From Halopseudomonas xiamenensis (GTDB taxonomy: Bacteria; Pseudomonadota; Gammaproteobacteria; Pseudomonadales; Pseudomonadaceae), in assembly GCF_014219065.1 (NCBI RefSeq), contig NZ_JACLGO010000014.1:1-64000 (forward strand): 64,000 nt of DNA, read 5' to 3'. Positions within the stretch are counted from its first letter, which is position 1. Each line of letters begins with the position of its first letter. Below, in pieces: positions 49,728 to 57,530 of the stretch. The notes beneath the pieces were generated by a model. That model did no database searches. It saw only the letters and a list, made by a program, of their open reading frames with translations, and was not told where the DNA came from. The position numbers and the translations under genes are program-made.

Positions 49728-50421
49728 GTGCCTGGGCCGGGGCCGGCGCCAGCCGGTAACCCAGCCCGCGCAGGGTCTCGATGCCGCTGTCGGCGCCAGC
49801 TGCCACCAGCTTGCGCCGCAGCCGCGAGACCAGCGCTTCGATAGCATTCGGCGTCACCGCCTCGCTCAACGAATACAGGCGATCCTCCAGATGATCCTTG
49901 ACCACCACCCGCGGCGCGTTGCGCAGCAGCTCCTCGAGCAGTGCCAGCTCGCGCTTGGACAGCAGCATCGGCCGCGTGCCGACCAGCACGTCGCGGCTGT
50001 CGCGGAAGAACGACAGGTTGCCCAGCTGCAGGCAGCTCTCGTTGCGCGGCCCGGCGCGACGCAACACCGCACGCAGGCGCGCCTCCAGCTCCGGCATGGC
50101 GAAGGGTTTGAGCAGGTAGTCGTCGGCCCCGGCATCCAGGCCGGCAACCCGGCGCTCCAGCGAATCGTAGGCGGTGAGGATGATGCAGGGCAGGTCGCCG
50201 TTGCGGGTCGAGTCACGCGCCGCCAGCAGCGACAGGCCATCCATGTCCGGCAGGCCGAGATCGAGCAGCATGGCGTCGTAGCGGCACAGCCGCAGCATCG
50301 CCAGGGCCTGCTGTCCATGCTCGGCCACATCCACCACAAAGCCACTGCGCTGCAGGTGTTTCAACAGCAGATCACGCAGCGCCGGATGATCTTCAACGAC
50401 AAGCAGTTTCATGCATTTCAC
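49717..50421 (-). CDS. OmpR-family response regulator
   Basis: 234 residues. Receiver domain 1-120 with MKLLVVEDHPALRDLLLKHL, phospho-acceptor Asp in DAMLLDLGLPDMDGL and the conserved Lys in DDYLLKPFAMPELEARL. The C-terminal winged helix (about 130-225) has SKRELALLEELLRNAP and SLSEAVTPNAIEALVSRLRR. It is likely phosphorylated by the kinase at 46299 and activates the TonB receptor between them. The arrangement splits regulator and kinase around the target gene, while they usually lie side by side. Confidence 0.92.
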   Translation of the reverse strand: MKCMKLLVVEDHPALRDLLLKHLQRSGFVVDVAEHGQQALAMLRLCRYDAMLLDLGLPDMDGLSLLAARDSTRNGDLPCIILTAYDSLERRVAGLDAGADDYLLKPFAMPELEARLRAVLRRAGPRNESCLQLGNLSFFRDSRDVLVGTRPMLLSKRELALLEELLRNAPRVVVKDHLEDRLYSLSEAVTPNAIEALVSRLRRKLVAAGADSGIETLRGLGYRLAPAPAQALRN

Positions 50422-50484
50422 GCGGCAGGGAGCCTTGTCAGGCTCCGGTCAGTTGGAAAGGGGATAGTCATGTGTAAAGAATGT

Positions 50485-50515
50485 AACAAAATGCTTATGA
50501 TTAGTATTCTTATTT
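50485..50515. promoter_or_regulatory. AT-rich promoter region with possible Fur hexamers, before the DUF3649-PepSY-DUF3325 operon
   Basis: Within the 156-bp gap after the response regulator, TTATGATTAGTATTCTTATTT contains three near-copies of the NATA/TAT Fur hexamer in an otherwise GC-rich region. The following operon belongs to an iron-uptake family, so iron control is expected. The match is weaker than at the other sites. Confidence 0.35.
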
Positions 50516-50577
50516 GTATAGTAAGCCGCTTTTTCCCAACTGCTGCCCGTTTCGCCGCCAGCCCGGCCCATTGAGTG

Positions 50578-50901
50578 ATGCCCACCATGCTCATGTCGTA
50601 CCGCTTTTTCACTGACCTGTCGGCGACCGCGCGTTACCGGCTGGTCATACTGTCGCGCAGCCTGCTCGCCATCGGCGGGGGCTATCTGTTCGCCGCGCTG
50701 AGTACCGCCAGCCTGGCCCTTGCCCTGCCGCTGCCACGGCCGCAGGCGGTGCTGGCCGCTACCCAGCTGTCCTTTGCCCTGTATTGCGCAGTGATCATCT
50801 GGGCCTTTGCCGCCGCCAGTGCCCGCCGCGCCTGGCTGGTCACCGCCGGGCTCTGCGCGGTACCGGCCATCCATCTGCTGTTCAAGGGAGCCCTGTCATG
50901 A
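50578..50901 (+). CDS. DUF3649 small membrane protein (iron-uptake accessory)
   Basis: About 107 residues with three or so hydrophobic helices (VILSRSLLAIGGGYLFAALS, LSFALYCAVIIWAFAAASAR). DUF3649 proteins form a conserved trio with PepSY and DUF3325 proteins beside TonB siderophore receptors, and this is the first gene. The start is the ATG at 50578 or the GTG at 50575; both are in frame. The stop overlaps the PepSY gene start (ATGA). Confidence 0.82.
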   Translation: MPTMLMSYRFFTDLSATARYRLVILSRSLLAIGGGYLFAALSTASLALALPLPRPQAVLAATQLSFALYCAVIIWAFAAASARRAWLVTAGLCAVPAIHLLFKGALS

Positions 50902-52514
50902 AACAGCTCGGCTTTCGCCAGACCAATGCCTGGCTGCATACCTGGACCGGCCTGCTGCTCGGCTGGCTGTTGTATGCGGTATTCCTCACCGGCACGCTGA
51001 GCTTCTTTCATCAGGAAATCAGCTTCTGGATGAAGCCCGAATTGCACGGATCGGTGGCCGATGGCAGCAGTGCCGAGCGCGCCATCGAGCGACTGCAGCA
51101 ACTGGCACCCGATGCAGCGCAGTGGAGCATCAGCCTGCCTACCGAGCGTAATCCGGCCCTGGACGTGCAATGGTTCGCCCAGGGTGAGCGCGTCGGTCGC
51201 GGTGGCGGCCAGCGCCTGACCCTGAATGCCGCAACGGGCGAGCCGCTGGAAGTGCGCGAGACCCGCGGGGGCGGTTTTCTCTATCGCTTCCACTTCGAAC
51301 TCTATGGCATGCCCCGGGTCACCGCGCGCTGGATCGTCGCCATCGCCACCATGGTCATGCTGGTCGCCATCGTCAGCGGCGTGGTCACCCACAAGAAGAT
51401 CTTCAAGGATTTCTTCACCTTCCGTCCGCGCAAGGGCCAGCGGTCCTGGCTGGATGCGCACAACGCCACCGCCGTGCTGGCGCTGCCCTTCCACTTCATG
51501 ATCACCTACAGCGGCCTGCTGCTGTTCATGTACATGCTCATGCCCTGGGGCGTGAGCAGTGCCTACCAGGGTGACATGCAGGCGTATTTCAGCGAAGCCG
51601 GCAATCGCCGGGGCGCACCCGAGCGCGGGGCTGAACGGTCGGCCGGGGTGCCAGTGGCGGCGGAGCTGACCGCCATCGCACCGCTGCTGGCCCAGGCGCA
51701 GCAGCAATGGCCACGCGGCGCGGCCAGCATCCAGGTCAGTAACCCGAACACCCAGCGGGCACAGATCGAATTGCGTGAGCATGGTGGCGACAGCCTGATC
51801 GAACGCGGCCGCGGCCAGCAGATGCGCTTCGACGGCGTCACCGGCGCGCCCCTGGCAATGCCAGCCACGCCGCCGACCTCGGTCACCAATGCGGTGTACA
51901 ACGTGTTCAGCAGCCTGCACCTGATCCGCTTCGCCGGACCGCCGCTGCGCTGGCTGTTCTTCATCAGCGGCCTGCTGGGCACGGCGATGATCGCCACCGG
52001 CCTGGTGCTATGGGTGGTCAAGCGCCTGCCCGAGCGGCGCAAGCTCGGCCGCACGCCCTTCGGCCACCGGCTGGTCGAGGTACTCAATGTCGGTACCGTC
52101 GCCGGCCTGCCGCTGGCCATCGCCGCCTACTTCTGGGCCAATCGCCTGCTGCCGGCCGGTCTGGCCCAGCGCAGCGACTGGGAAATCCGCAGCTTCCTGA
52201 TTATCTGGCTATTGTGCCTGCTGCATCCGCTGCTGCGCTCGCACAAACGCGCCTGGCAGGAGCAATTGGTCGCCGGCGCCGTGCTGTTTGCCGGCCTGCC
52301 GCTGTTCAGCCTGGCGCTGCCGCACAGCGGCCTGCCCGCCAGCCTGGCCAGCGGCAACTGGTTGCTGGCGAGCATGGACCTGACCCTGCTGGCCAGCGCC
52401 GCGTTGCTGGCCTGGGCCGCCTACAAACTGGGCTGTCATCAGCCCGCCGCCACCCGCAGCCCACAGCGGCCACCGCGCAAGGCATTGGCCAGTGCAGAGG
52501 AGGTATCGGCATGA
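50898..52514 (+). CDS. PepSY-associated TM protein (siderophore-iron reductase type)
   Basis: 538 residues from an ATG that overlaps the previous stop. Four or more membrane helices: WLHTWTGLLLGWLLYAVFLT, RWIVAIATMVMLVAIVSGVV, FHFMITYSGLLLFMYMLMPW and IRFAGPPLRWLFFISGLLGT, with periplasmic PepSY-like domains between. His residues in the helices (HTW, FHFMI, HLIRF) could hold haem. Relatives such as FpvG-type proteins reduce siderophore-bound ferric iron in the periplasm, which is the inferred role here. The stop overlaps the DUF3325 gene start. Confidence 0.88.
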   Translation: MKQLGFRQTNAWLHTWTGLLLGWLLYAVFLTGTLSFFHQEISFWMKPELHGSVADGSSAERAIERLQQLAPDAAQWSISLPTERNPALDVQWFAQGERVGRGGGQRLTLNAATGEPLEVRETRGGGFLYRFHFELYGMPRVTARWIVAIATMVMLVAIVSGVVTHKKIFKDFFTFRPRKGQRSWLDAHNATAVLALPFHFMITYSGLLLFMYMLMPWGVSSAYQGDMQAYFSEAGNRRGAPERGAERSAGVPVAAELTAIAPLLAQAQQQWPRGAASIQVSNPNTQRAQIELREHGGDSLIERGRGQQMRFDGVTGAPLAMPATPPTSVTNAVYNVFSSLHLIRFAGPPLRWLFFISGLLGTAMIATGLVLWVVKRLPERRKLGRTPFGHRLVEVLNVGTVAGLPLAIAAYFWANRLLPAGLAQRSDWEIRSFLIIWLLCLLHPLLRSHKRAWQEQLVAGAVLFAGLPLFSLALPHSGLPASLASGNWLLASMDLTLLASAALLAWAAYKLGCHQPAATRSPQRPPRKALASAEEVSA

Positions 52515-52834
52515 TCAGCCTGAGTCTGGCGCTGTGCATCAGCGCCTTCGGCAGCCTGTGCCTGGGTATGCCGCGGCATTTCGAGCAGGTATTCAAGCGC
52601 AAGCCCCACCCCTGGCAGCAACGCACGCTGCGCCTGCTCGGCTGGGGGTTACTGGGGTTGGCGATCGTGCCGGCAATCCACGCGCTCGGGCCCTCGGTGG
52701 GGCTGGCATTGTGGGCTTCAGCGCTGACGATTGGCGCGCTGCTGCAGGGGTTGCTGTTGACCTACCGGCCAGGTCTGGTGGTGCCACTGAGCCTGCTGGC
52801 GCCCCTGTTGGCGCTCCCCCTCCTCGCAACATGA
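52511..52834 (+). CDS. DUF3325 small membrane protein (iron-uptake accessory)
   Basis: 107 residues with three hydrophobic helices (MISLSLALCISAFGSLCLGM; LLGWGLLGLAIVPAIHALG; LAPLLALPLLAT). It completes the DUF3649-PepSY-DUF3325 operon with ATGA overlaps at both joints, so the three are translated together. Its role alone is unknown. The 133 nt that follow contain the leader of the protease gene and no obvious terminator. Confidence 0.82.
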   Translation: MISLSLALCISAFGSLCLGMPRHFEQVFKRKPHPWQQRTLRLLGWGLLGLAIVPAIHALGPSVGLALWASALTIGALLQGLLLTYRPGLVVPLSLLAPLLALPLLAT

Positions 52835-52967
52835 CGATCCGCCATCTGCCTCGACGCAGACCGCCGCAGGGCCTTTCTCACTGAAACAATGACCGATTTG
52901 CGGGTCATACTCAGTGGGCCCAGGCGGCAGCGTACCGGGCTGCCGCAGATGACCGTCAGAGGTAGTG

Positions 52968-54731
52968 ATGAAGAGGATGTACGTGCTGGCTTGCCGTCTG
53001 GCAATGCTGCTGGCGCTGGCCGGCGCCAGCGTCGCCAGCGCAGCCGAACCGTTACGCATCACCCAGCTGCAGCGCTGCGGCGACCTGCTGGAGCGCCAGC
53101 AACCGACTTTCTGCCTGCGGACCACCGGCCTGCAACCGGGCCAGTGGCAGCTTCGGCTCAATGGCCAGACACTCGACACCGGGCAGCTCAGCCAGGAGCA
53201 GGATCAGTTGCGCCTGCGCATCGACGCTGCCCAGGCCGACAGCGGCCCCCTGTGGCTGGAGCAGCAGGGGCAGGCCAGCAATGCCGTGTGGTTGAGCCTG
53301 GGTAGCAGCCATGTACTGGCCGCAGACAAGCAGGCGGTGACCAGGAACCGGGATGGCCTCGATACCTATGTCGACCTGGTCAGCCTGATCATCGAAGAAA
53401 GCCATGATGGTGCCGAGCAGGCCCGGCAGTTGGCCGAGAAATACGATGCCGAGGTGGTGGGGGCGATACCGCCGCTCAACACCTACCAGTTGCGCCTGCC
53501 CGCCCGCAACCTGGACCAGCGCGACGCCACTGTGCTGCGCCTGGGCGCCGAGGTCAGCGTGGATGCGGTGGTGATCGAGGAGTCCGGCGCCGAGCAGGCC
53601 ATCGAACGCGATACCGAGAACCCACCAGCGCAGGAAAGTCAGGAATGGGCGGCCAACCGGTTTCTGGATGCGGTGAATTTCTACCAGCGCCGTCTGCAGA
53701 AACAGCAGGATATTGAAGCCCGGCCAGTACGTATCGGCGTGATCGAGCGGGATGTGGACTTCGACAGCCCGGACTTCGCCGACTATGGCGGTGACTGCCG
53801 CAGTGACCCGGGCCGGGTCTGTGTCTATGCCCGGGATGCGGCCAGGGCCAGCGGGCACGGCACCACCGTCGCCGGCATTCTCGCCGCCGCCTGGGACAAT
53901 GGCGGCAACAGCGGCTTTTTGCGCGCGCTGGACAAGGTCGGGCCGGGCTTCGATGTGATCGTCGACCGCGGCTCTGATGCAGGCATCACCGCCAATGTCG
54001 CCGCCTCGGTCAACCTGGTCGAGGATGGCGCCAGGGTGCTGAACTGGAGCTGGGGCATCCACCGCACCGGAGCCACCGATGTCGAAGGCGATGAGGTCGA
54101 CTCGCTGGTGCGCTCCGGGATCGCCATGAGTGGTTATGAGGAGCTGCTGGAGGAGTTCTTCCTATGGCTGCGCCGGGAGCACCCGGAGGTGGTGGTGGTG
54201 AACTCGGCCGGCAATGGCTCGTCGTTCTCCGGGCGCGACGAGTATCGCCTGCCCTCCTCGTTCATCACCGAACAGTTGTTCGTGGTCGGAGGTCACCAGC
54301 GCAGCGACAAGCAGGTCGATGTGGATGACCCCGGCTATGCCACCCGGCGCAAGGCCTCCAATGTCGATATGCGCGTCGATATCACCGCCACCGCCTGCGT
54401 CCGCGGTTCGATGAAGGCAGCCAACGCCACCGGCGCCGTGCATTGCGGTACCTCCTATGCCACTCCGCTGGTCGCCGGACTGCTGGCGGCGATGCTGTCC
54501 ATCAACCCCGAACTGCAACCGGAGCAACTGCGCATGCTGCTGCGCCGCAGCGCCATGACCATAGGTGAGGAGAACGACTTCGAGCCCATGGAAGCAGACG
54601 ACCTGACCGCACCCATCCTGCCCTCGGAACGGGGCAACGACCTCAATCACCCCGACGTCGGCCATTCGGCCCGGCTGGATATGTACCGGGCGCTGGAACT
54701 GGCGGTGCAGAGCCTGGACAGCGTGCGTTGA
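52968..54731 (+). CDS. Exported subtilisin-like (S8) serine peptidase with an unusual active-site acid
   Basis: 587 residues from the ATG at 52968 with AGAGG upstream. A signal peptide (MYVLACRLAMLLALAGASVA) predicts export. The peptidase domain is about 255-585: H297 in SGHGTTVAGILAA, the oxyanion Asn in VVNSAGNGSSFSG, and S496 in CGTSYATPLVAGLLAAML. In the canonical motif (V-x-D-x-G) the catalytic Asp should stand where this protein has IGVIERDVD, that is Glu260 with Asp262 in place of the Gly. D264 is another candidate. The N-terminal 200 residues may be a propeptide or binding domain. It lies after the iron-uptake trio; a link to iron is not shown. Confidence 0.85.
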   Translation: MKRMYVLACRLAMLLALAGASVASAAEPLRITQLQRCGDLLERQQPTFCLRTTGLQPGQWQLRLNGQTLDTGQLSQEQDQLRLRIDAAQADSGPLWLEQQGQASNAVWLSLGSSHVLAADKQAVTRNRDGLDTYVDLVSLIIEESHDGAEQARQLAEKYDAEVVGAIPPLNTYQLRLPARNLDQRDATVLRLGAEVSVDAVVIEESGAEQAIERDTENPPAQESQEWAANRFLDAVNFYQRRLQKQQDIEARPVRIGVIERDVDFDSPDFADYGGDCRSDPGRVCVYARDAARASGHGTTVAGILAAAWDNGGNSGFLRALDKVGPGFDVIVDRGSDAGITANVAASVNLVEDGARVLNWSWGIHRTGATDVEGDEVDSLVRSGIAMSGYEELLEEFFLWLRREHPEVVVVNSAGNGSSFSGRDEYRLPSSFITEQLFVVGGHQRSDKQVDVDDPGYATRRKASNVDMRVDITATACVRGSMKAANATGAVHCGTSYATPLVAGLLAAMLSINPELQPEQLRMLLRRSAMTIGEENDFEPMEADDLTAPILPSERGNDLNHPDVGHSARLDMYRALELAVQSLDSVR

Positions 54732-54904
54732 AATGGGAGGAGTAGCGGGTGTGCCGGAGTGTAGCCCTCCGGTCCTCCGGTCCGCGTTCGGATGCTACGC
54801 CTGCAAAGGCAGAGCCCGTGCCAACCCGTCGTCGAGCCCGATCGCGGCCCGAGGCGCTCGACAACCTCGGAGGGGCGGGAGCGCCCCTGCGCTATACCCT
54901 GCAG

Positions 54905-55831
54905 TTAATGCGCCGGCTCGGTAGCCCAGCGCAACGCCGGCAGAATGGAGGCCTCCAGCATCGGGCCATGGCCCAGGCCGTCCAGTTCGCGGTATTCGAC
55001 GTGCAGGCCCGGATGCGAAGCCAGCCGGGCCGCCATCTGCGACGCCGCATCGGCGGGCACCACGGCCATGGCACGACGCCGCTCGCCCGGCTGCTCAACG
55101 GCGCGCGGGCCGGCTTCGTCGCTGCCGCGCAGGATCAGCAATTGCGCCCGGGCCGAGGCCGGCAGGTTTTGCTCGGTACGCAGCAACAGGCCGGACTTCC
55201 ACCACAGCGACGGGCTGGCGGCGATATAACGCTGGAATGCCTGCGGCTGGGTGAACAGGGTATTGAGCACGAAAGCGCCGCCATAGGAGTGCCCCCACAA
55301 CGCCTGGCGCTGGGGATCGACCGCATGCCGCTGCGCCACCCGCGGCTTGATACGTGTCTCGATCAGTTCGAGAAACGGTGCCGCGCCGCCGGCCGGACGC
55401 CGCCTGACCTCATCCTCCAGCAGCGGCTGCCCCGGCTGCAGCGCCGGTGTGTAGTCATATACCCGCGAGTCGACATCCAGCCGCCGGTCGGTGGCATAGC
55501 CGATCATCACCAGCAGCGCCGGGCCGCGTTGATCCAGCTCGGCCAGCCACTCCTCACGCAGGGCACCCAGCGCGGCGTTACCATCCAGCAGGTAGAGCAC
55601 CGGATAACCGGCGGGTGGCGCAGCGCGCCGGGGAATGGCCAGATGCACACGATAGCGGCGCTGGCCATCGGCCGAGTCCAGCTCGAACCGTTCGAAGCGG
55701 TAGTACTCGGACCCGCTGTCGGCCAGGGTCGGGCCGAGCTTCTGCCCGAAGTCGGGCCGGGCCGCCGCCTGCAGCGACAGCAGGCTCAGACCCAGCAGCA
55801 ATGCCATGGTGAGCAGACGAAGAAAAGGCAT
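54905..55831 (-). CDS. Secreted alpha/beta esterase, possibly a siderophore esterase (IroE-like)
   Basis: 308 residues. A signal peptide (LTMALLLGLSLLSLQAAARP) directs it to the periplasm. The esterase D-type fold has YPVLYLLDGNAALGALREEW, the nucleophile motif LWGHSYGGAFVLNTLF (GxSxG), and a C-terminal His in LDGLGHGPMLEAS. Periplasmic members near TonB receptors (IroE, PfeE) hydrolyse enterobactin-type siderophores to release iron. Its setting between two receptor loci supports that role, which is inferred. The 174 bp before it (54732-54904) hold a short GGGGCG/CGCCCC hairpin and no gene. Confidence 0.8.
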   Translation of the reverse strand: MPFLRLLTMALLLGLSLLSLQAAARPDFGQKLGPTLADSGSEYYRFERFELDSADGQRRYRVHLAIPRRAAPPAGYPVLYLLDGNAALGALREEWLAELDQRGPALLVMIGYATDRRLDVDSRVYDYTPALQPGQPLLEDEVRRRPAGGAAPFLELIETRIKPRVAQRHAVDPQRQALWGHSYGGAFVLNTLFTQPQAFQRYIAASPSLWWKSGLLLRTEQNLPASARAQLLILRGSDEAGPRAVEQPGERRRAMAVVPADAASQMAARLASHPGLHVEYRELDGLGHGPMLEASILPALRWATEPAH

Positions 55832-55891
55832 GGTGGTCTCCTGGTTCAGTTGCAGTGTTGTTCTCTTGACTCCGTCATTCTTCCCCGGGGG

Positions 55892-55978
55892 CCGTCATCC
55901 TTCGCGAAGGCGAAGGATCCATGGTGCCGGCTGACTCGGTGTAATCTGTGGATCCTTCGCCTTCGCGAAGGATGACGG
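55892..55978. repeat. Perfect 30-bp inverted repeat in the gap before the methyltransferase gene
   Basis: CCGTCATCCTTCGCGAAGG (left arm 55892-55921) continues to GGATCCA; its exact reverse complement is at 55949-55978, separated by 27 bp. Each arm itself contains a smaller palindrome (CCTTCGCGAAGG). Degenerate repeats of the arm (GAAGGATGAC, GAAGGATGCC) trail on to about 56070. The 310-bp gap 55832-56141 contains no gene. It is a mobile REP-like palindrome, not a simple terminator. Confidence 0.8.
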
Positions 55979-56141
55979 GAGCGTGCGAAGGATGACAAGG
56001 GGAAGCAAAGAAAACGGGGGCGAGGCGAAGGATGCCGGGAGCAGCAAAGAGTAACGGAGGCGAAGCAAAGGATAAGCGGCTCCAGTAAACAGCATCGCGT
56101 ATTCCGTCGGGATAGCCGGACCGGCCTCACCGGGCTGATGC

Positions 56142-57440
56142 TCACGCCGGGTCGAGCGGGTGATGGATCGCTGTTCCACAGTCCTCGACCACCTGCAGCC
56201 TCAGCTGCTGCCGGATGATCCATTCATTCAGCCGGCCCAGCCACTGCGCATTGGCCGCCGGCCCCGGGCGCAGCGGATGGACATGGCCGCGCCACATCAG
56301 CATCTGCAGGGACTGCGAGAGCAGGCCGACATTGCCGGCAAAGACCGGCAGCTGGCGCAGCTCGCCGAAACTGGCCGGGCGCGCCGCCAGTGCCTGCAGC
56401 AGCGGCGAGAATATCTCCTCCGGCCCGTTGATCGGCCCTATCGGTGTGGCGAAGTGCACAGCACCCGAGCCGGGAGCGCCCGGCAGCAGGCGAAAGCGTA
56501 GCGCATCCAGCTGCTGCAGATGCTGCTCGGCGGTCAGCCGTTGCGGGTCACGCTGGAACAGGTCCCGGCGCTGGTGCTGGTTGCGTGCCAGATCCTTTAC
56601 CGTCTCCCGCACCGCCGGGGCGCTGATGCTGGTCAGAATCGGCTGCAGGTTGCCGGGAATGGACAGCCGTTCCAGGTTATCGAAGGGATCGGCACTGCCC
56701 AGGAAGCTGACCCCGGCCTGGGCCGCCAGGCGGTGCATATCCGCCGAATGCTGCGGTCGCCAGTAGTCGGTGAGAAAGTCATGGGCCAGATAGGCCGCGC
56801 CCTTTTCCGGCAGGGCCTGCAGCCTGGCACTGAGCCCAGGCTGGTCGACGAAGGCGCCGCCAGCGTCCAGCCGGCCGAGCAGATCGAGCCCGGCCTGGAT
56901 ATTCTGCTCGGCACTCCCGGCCCGCTGGTGTGCCAGTTCATTGAGCAGCTTCTGCACCGGTATCATCGGCGTCGCGCCGGGATGACACATGTAGTGCAGG
57001 TACAGCAACCCCCTGGGTTTCAGCGAGCGTTGCAGCAGCTGCAGAATGCTCTGCTGCTGGCCCGGGGCGATCCAGGACCAGACACCATGGCTGACGATGA
57101 AGTCGAAGAACAGGTTGTTGTCCCGGGCGAAGTGGGCAAAGTCGGCCTGGATGAAGCGGATATTATCCAGCCCGATAGAACGCGCCGCATCCCGGGCGAT
57201 GGCCAGGTGCCGTTCATTGAAATCCACCCCGACGAACTGCCCCTGGGGGTTGGTCGCCGCGGCCACCAGCAGGTTGATGCCGACGCCGCAGCCCAGCTCG
57301 CAATAGGAGTAAGGTGCGGTGATATCCGGCGGTGCCGAGCCCAGGAACTGCGCCAGCGCGGTCAGCCAGACCGGCTGGATCTCCCGGTGGAAATGCGCCG
57401 GGTAGGCCACATCCAGAACATAACCCGCTTCCTTCTTCAT
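56142..57440 (-). CDS. Class I SAM-dependent methyltransferase with methyltransferase regulatory domain
   Basis: 432 residues from the ATG at 57440 (GAGGGTG upstream; earlier start 57467 possible). SAM-binding motif I is CELGCGVGINLLVAAATNPQ followed by VGVDFNERHLAIARDAARSI, and IVSHGVWSWIAPGQQQSILQ is motif post-II. The C-terminal half matches the MethyTransf_Reg (PF10119) region, variable and proposed to bind substrate. Small-molecule or protein methylation is possible; no substrate can be named. It lies between the esterase and the second TonB receptor, divided from the latter by a terminator. Confidence 0.85.
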   Translation of the reverse strand: MKKEAGYVLDVAYPAHFHREIQPVWLTALAQFLGSAPPDITAPYSYCELGCGVGINLLVAAATNPQGQFVGVDFNERHLAIARDAARSIGLDNIRFIQADFAHFARDNNLFFDFIVSHGVWSWIAPGQQQSILQLLQRSLKPRGLLYLHYMCHPGATPMIPVQKLLNELAHQRAGSAEQNIQAGLDLLGRLDAGGAFVDQPGLSARLQALPEKGAAYLAHDFLTDYWRPQHSADMHRLAAQAGVSFLGSADPFDNLERLSIPGNLQPILTSISAPAVRETVKDLARNQHQRRDLFQRDPQRLTAEQHLQQLDALRFRLLPGAPGSGAVHFATPIGPINGPEEIFSPLLQALAARPASFGELRQLPVFAGNVGLLSQSLQMLMWRGHVHPLRPGPAANAQWLGRLNEWIIRQQLRLQVVEDCGTAIHHPLDPA

Positions 57441-57482
57441 GTGCTTGCACCCTCGAATCGTCTGCACTGTGCAACGTGAAAA

Positions 57483-57509
57483 GCCCCTCTGGATATTAAC
57501 CAGAGGGGC
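57483..57509 (-). terminator. Intrinsic terminator of the second TonB-receptor gene
   Basis: GCCCCTCTGG (57483-57492) and CCAGAGGGGC (57500-57509) form a perfect 10-bp stem with a 7-nt loop. On the bottom strand the stem is followed by TTTT, as needed to end transcription coming from the receptor gene that stops at 57531. Confidence 0.88.
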
Positions 57510-57530
57510 CGGGGCTTTCAGGCGCGAGGA

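Noticed and set aside
48153-49847. 564-codon open frame on the bottom strand
   Set aside because: Antisense to the first TonB receptor gene; low-complexity Val/Asp/Gly-rich product typical of shadow frames.
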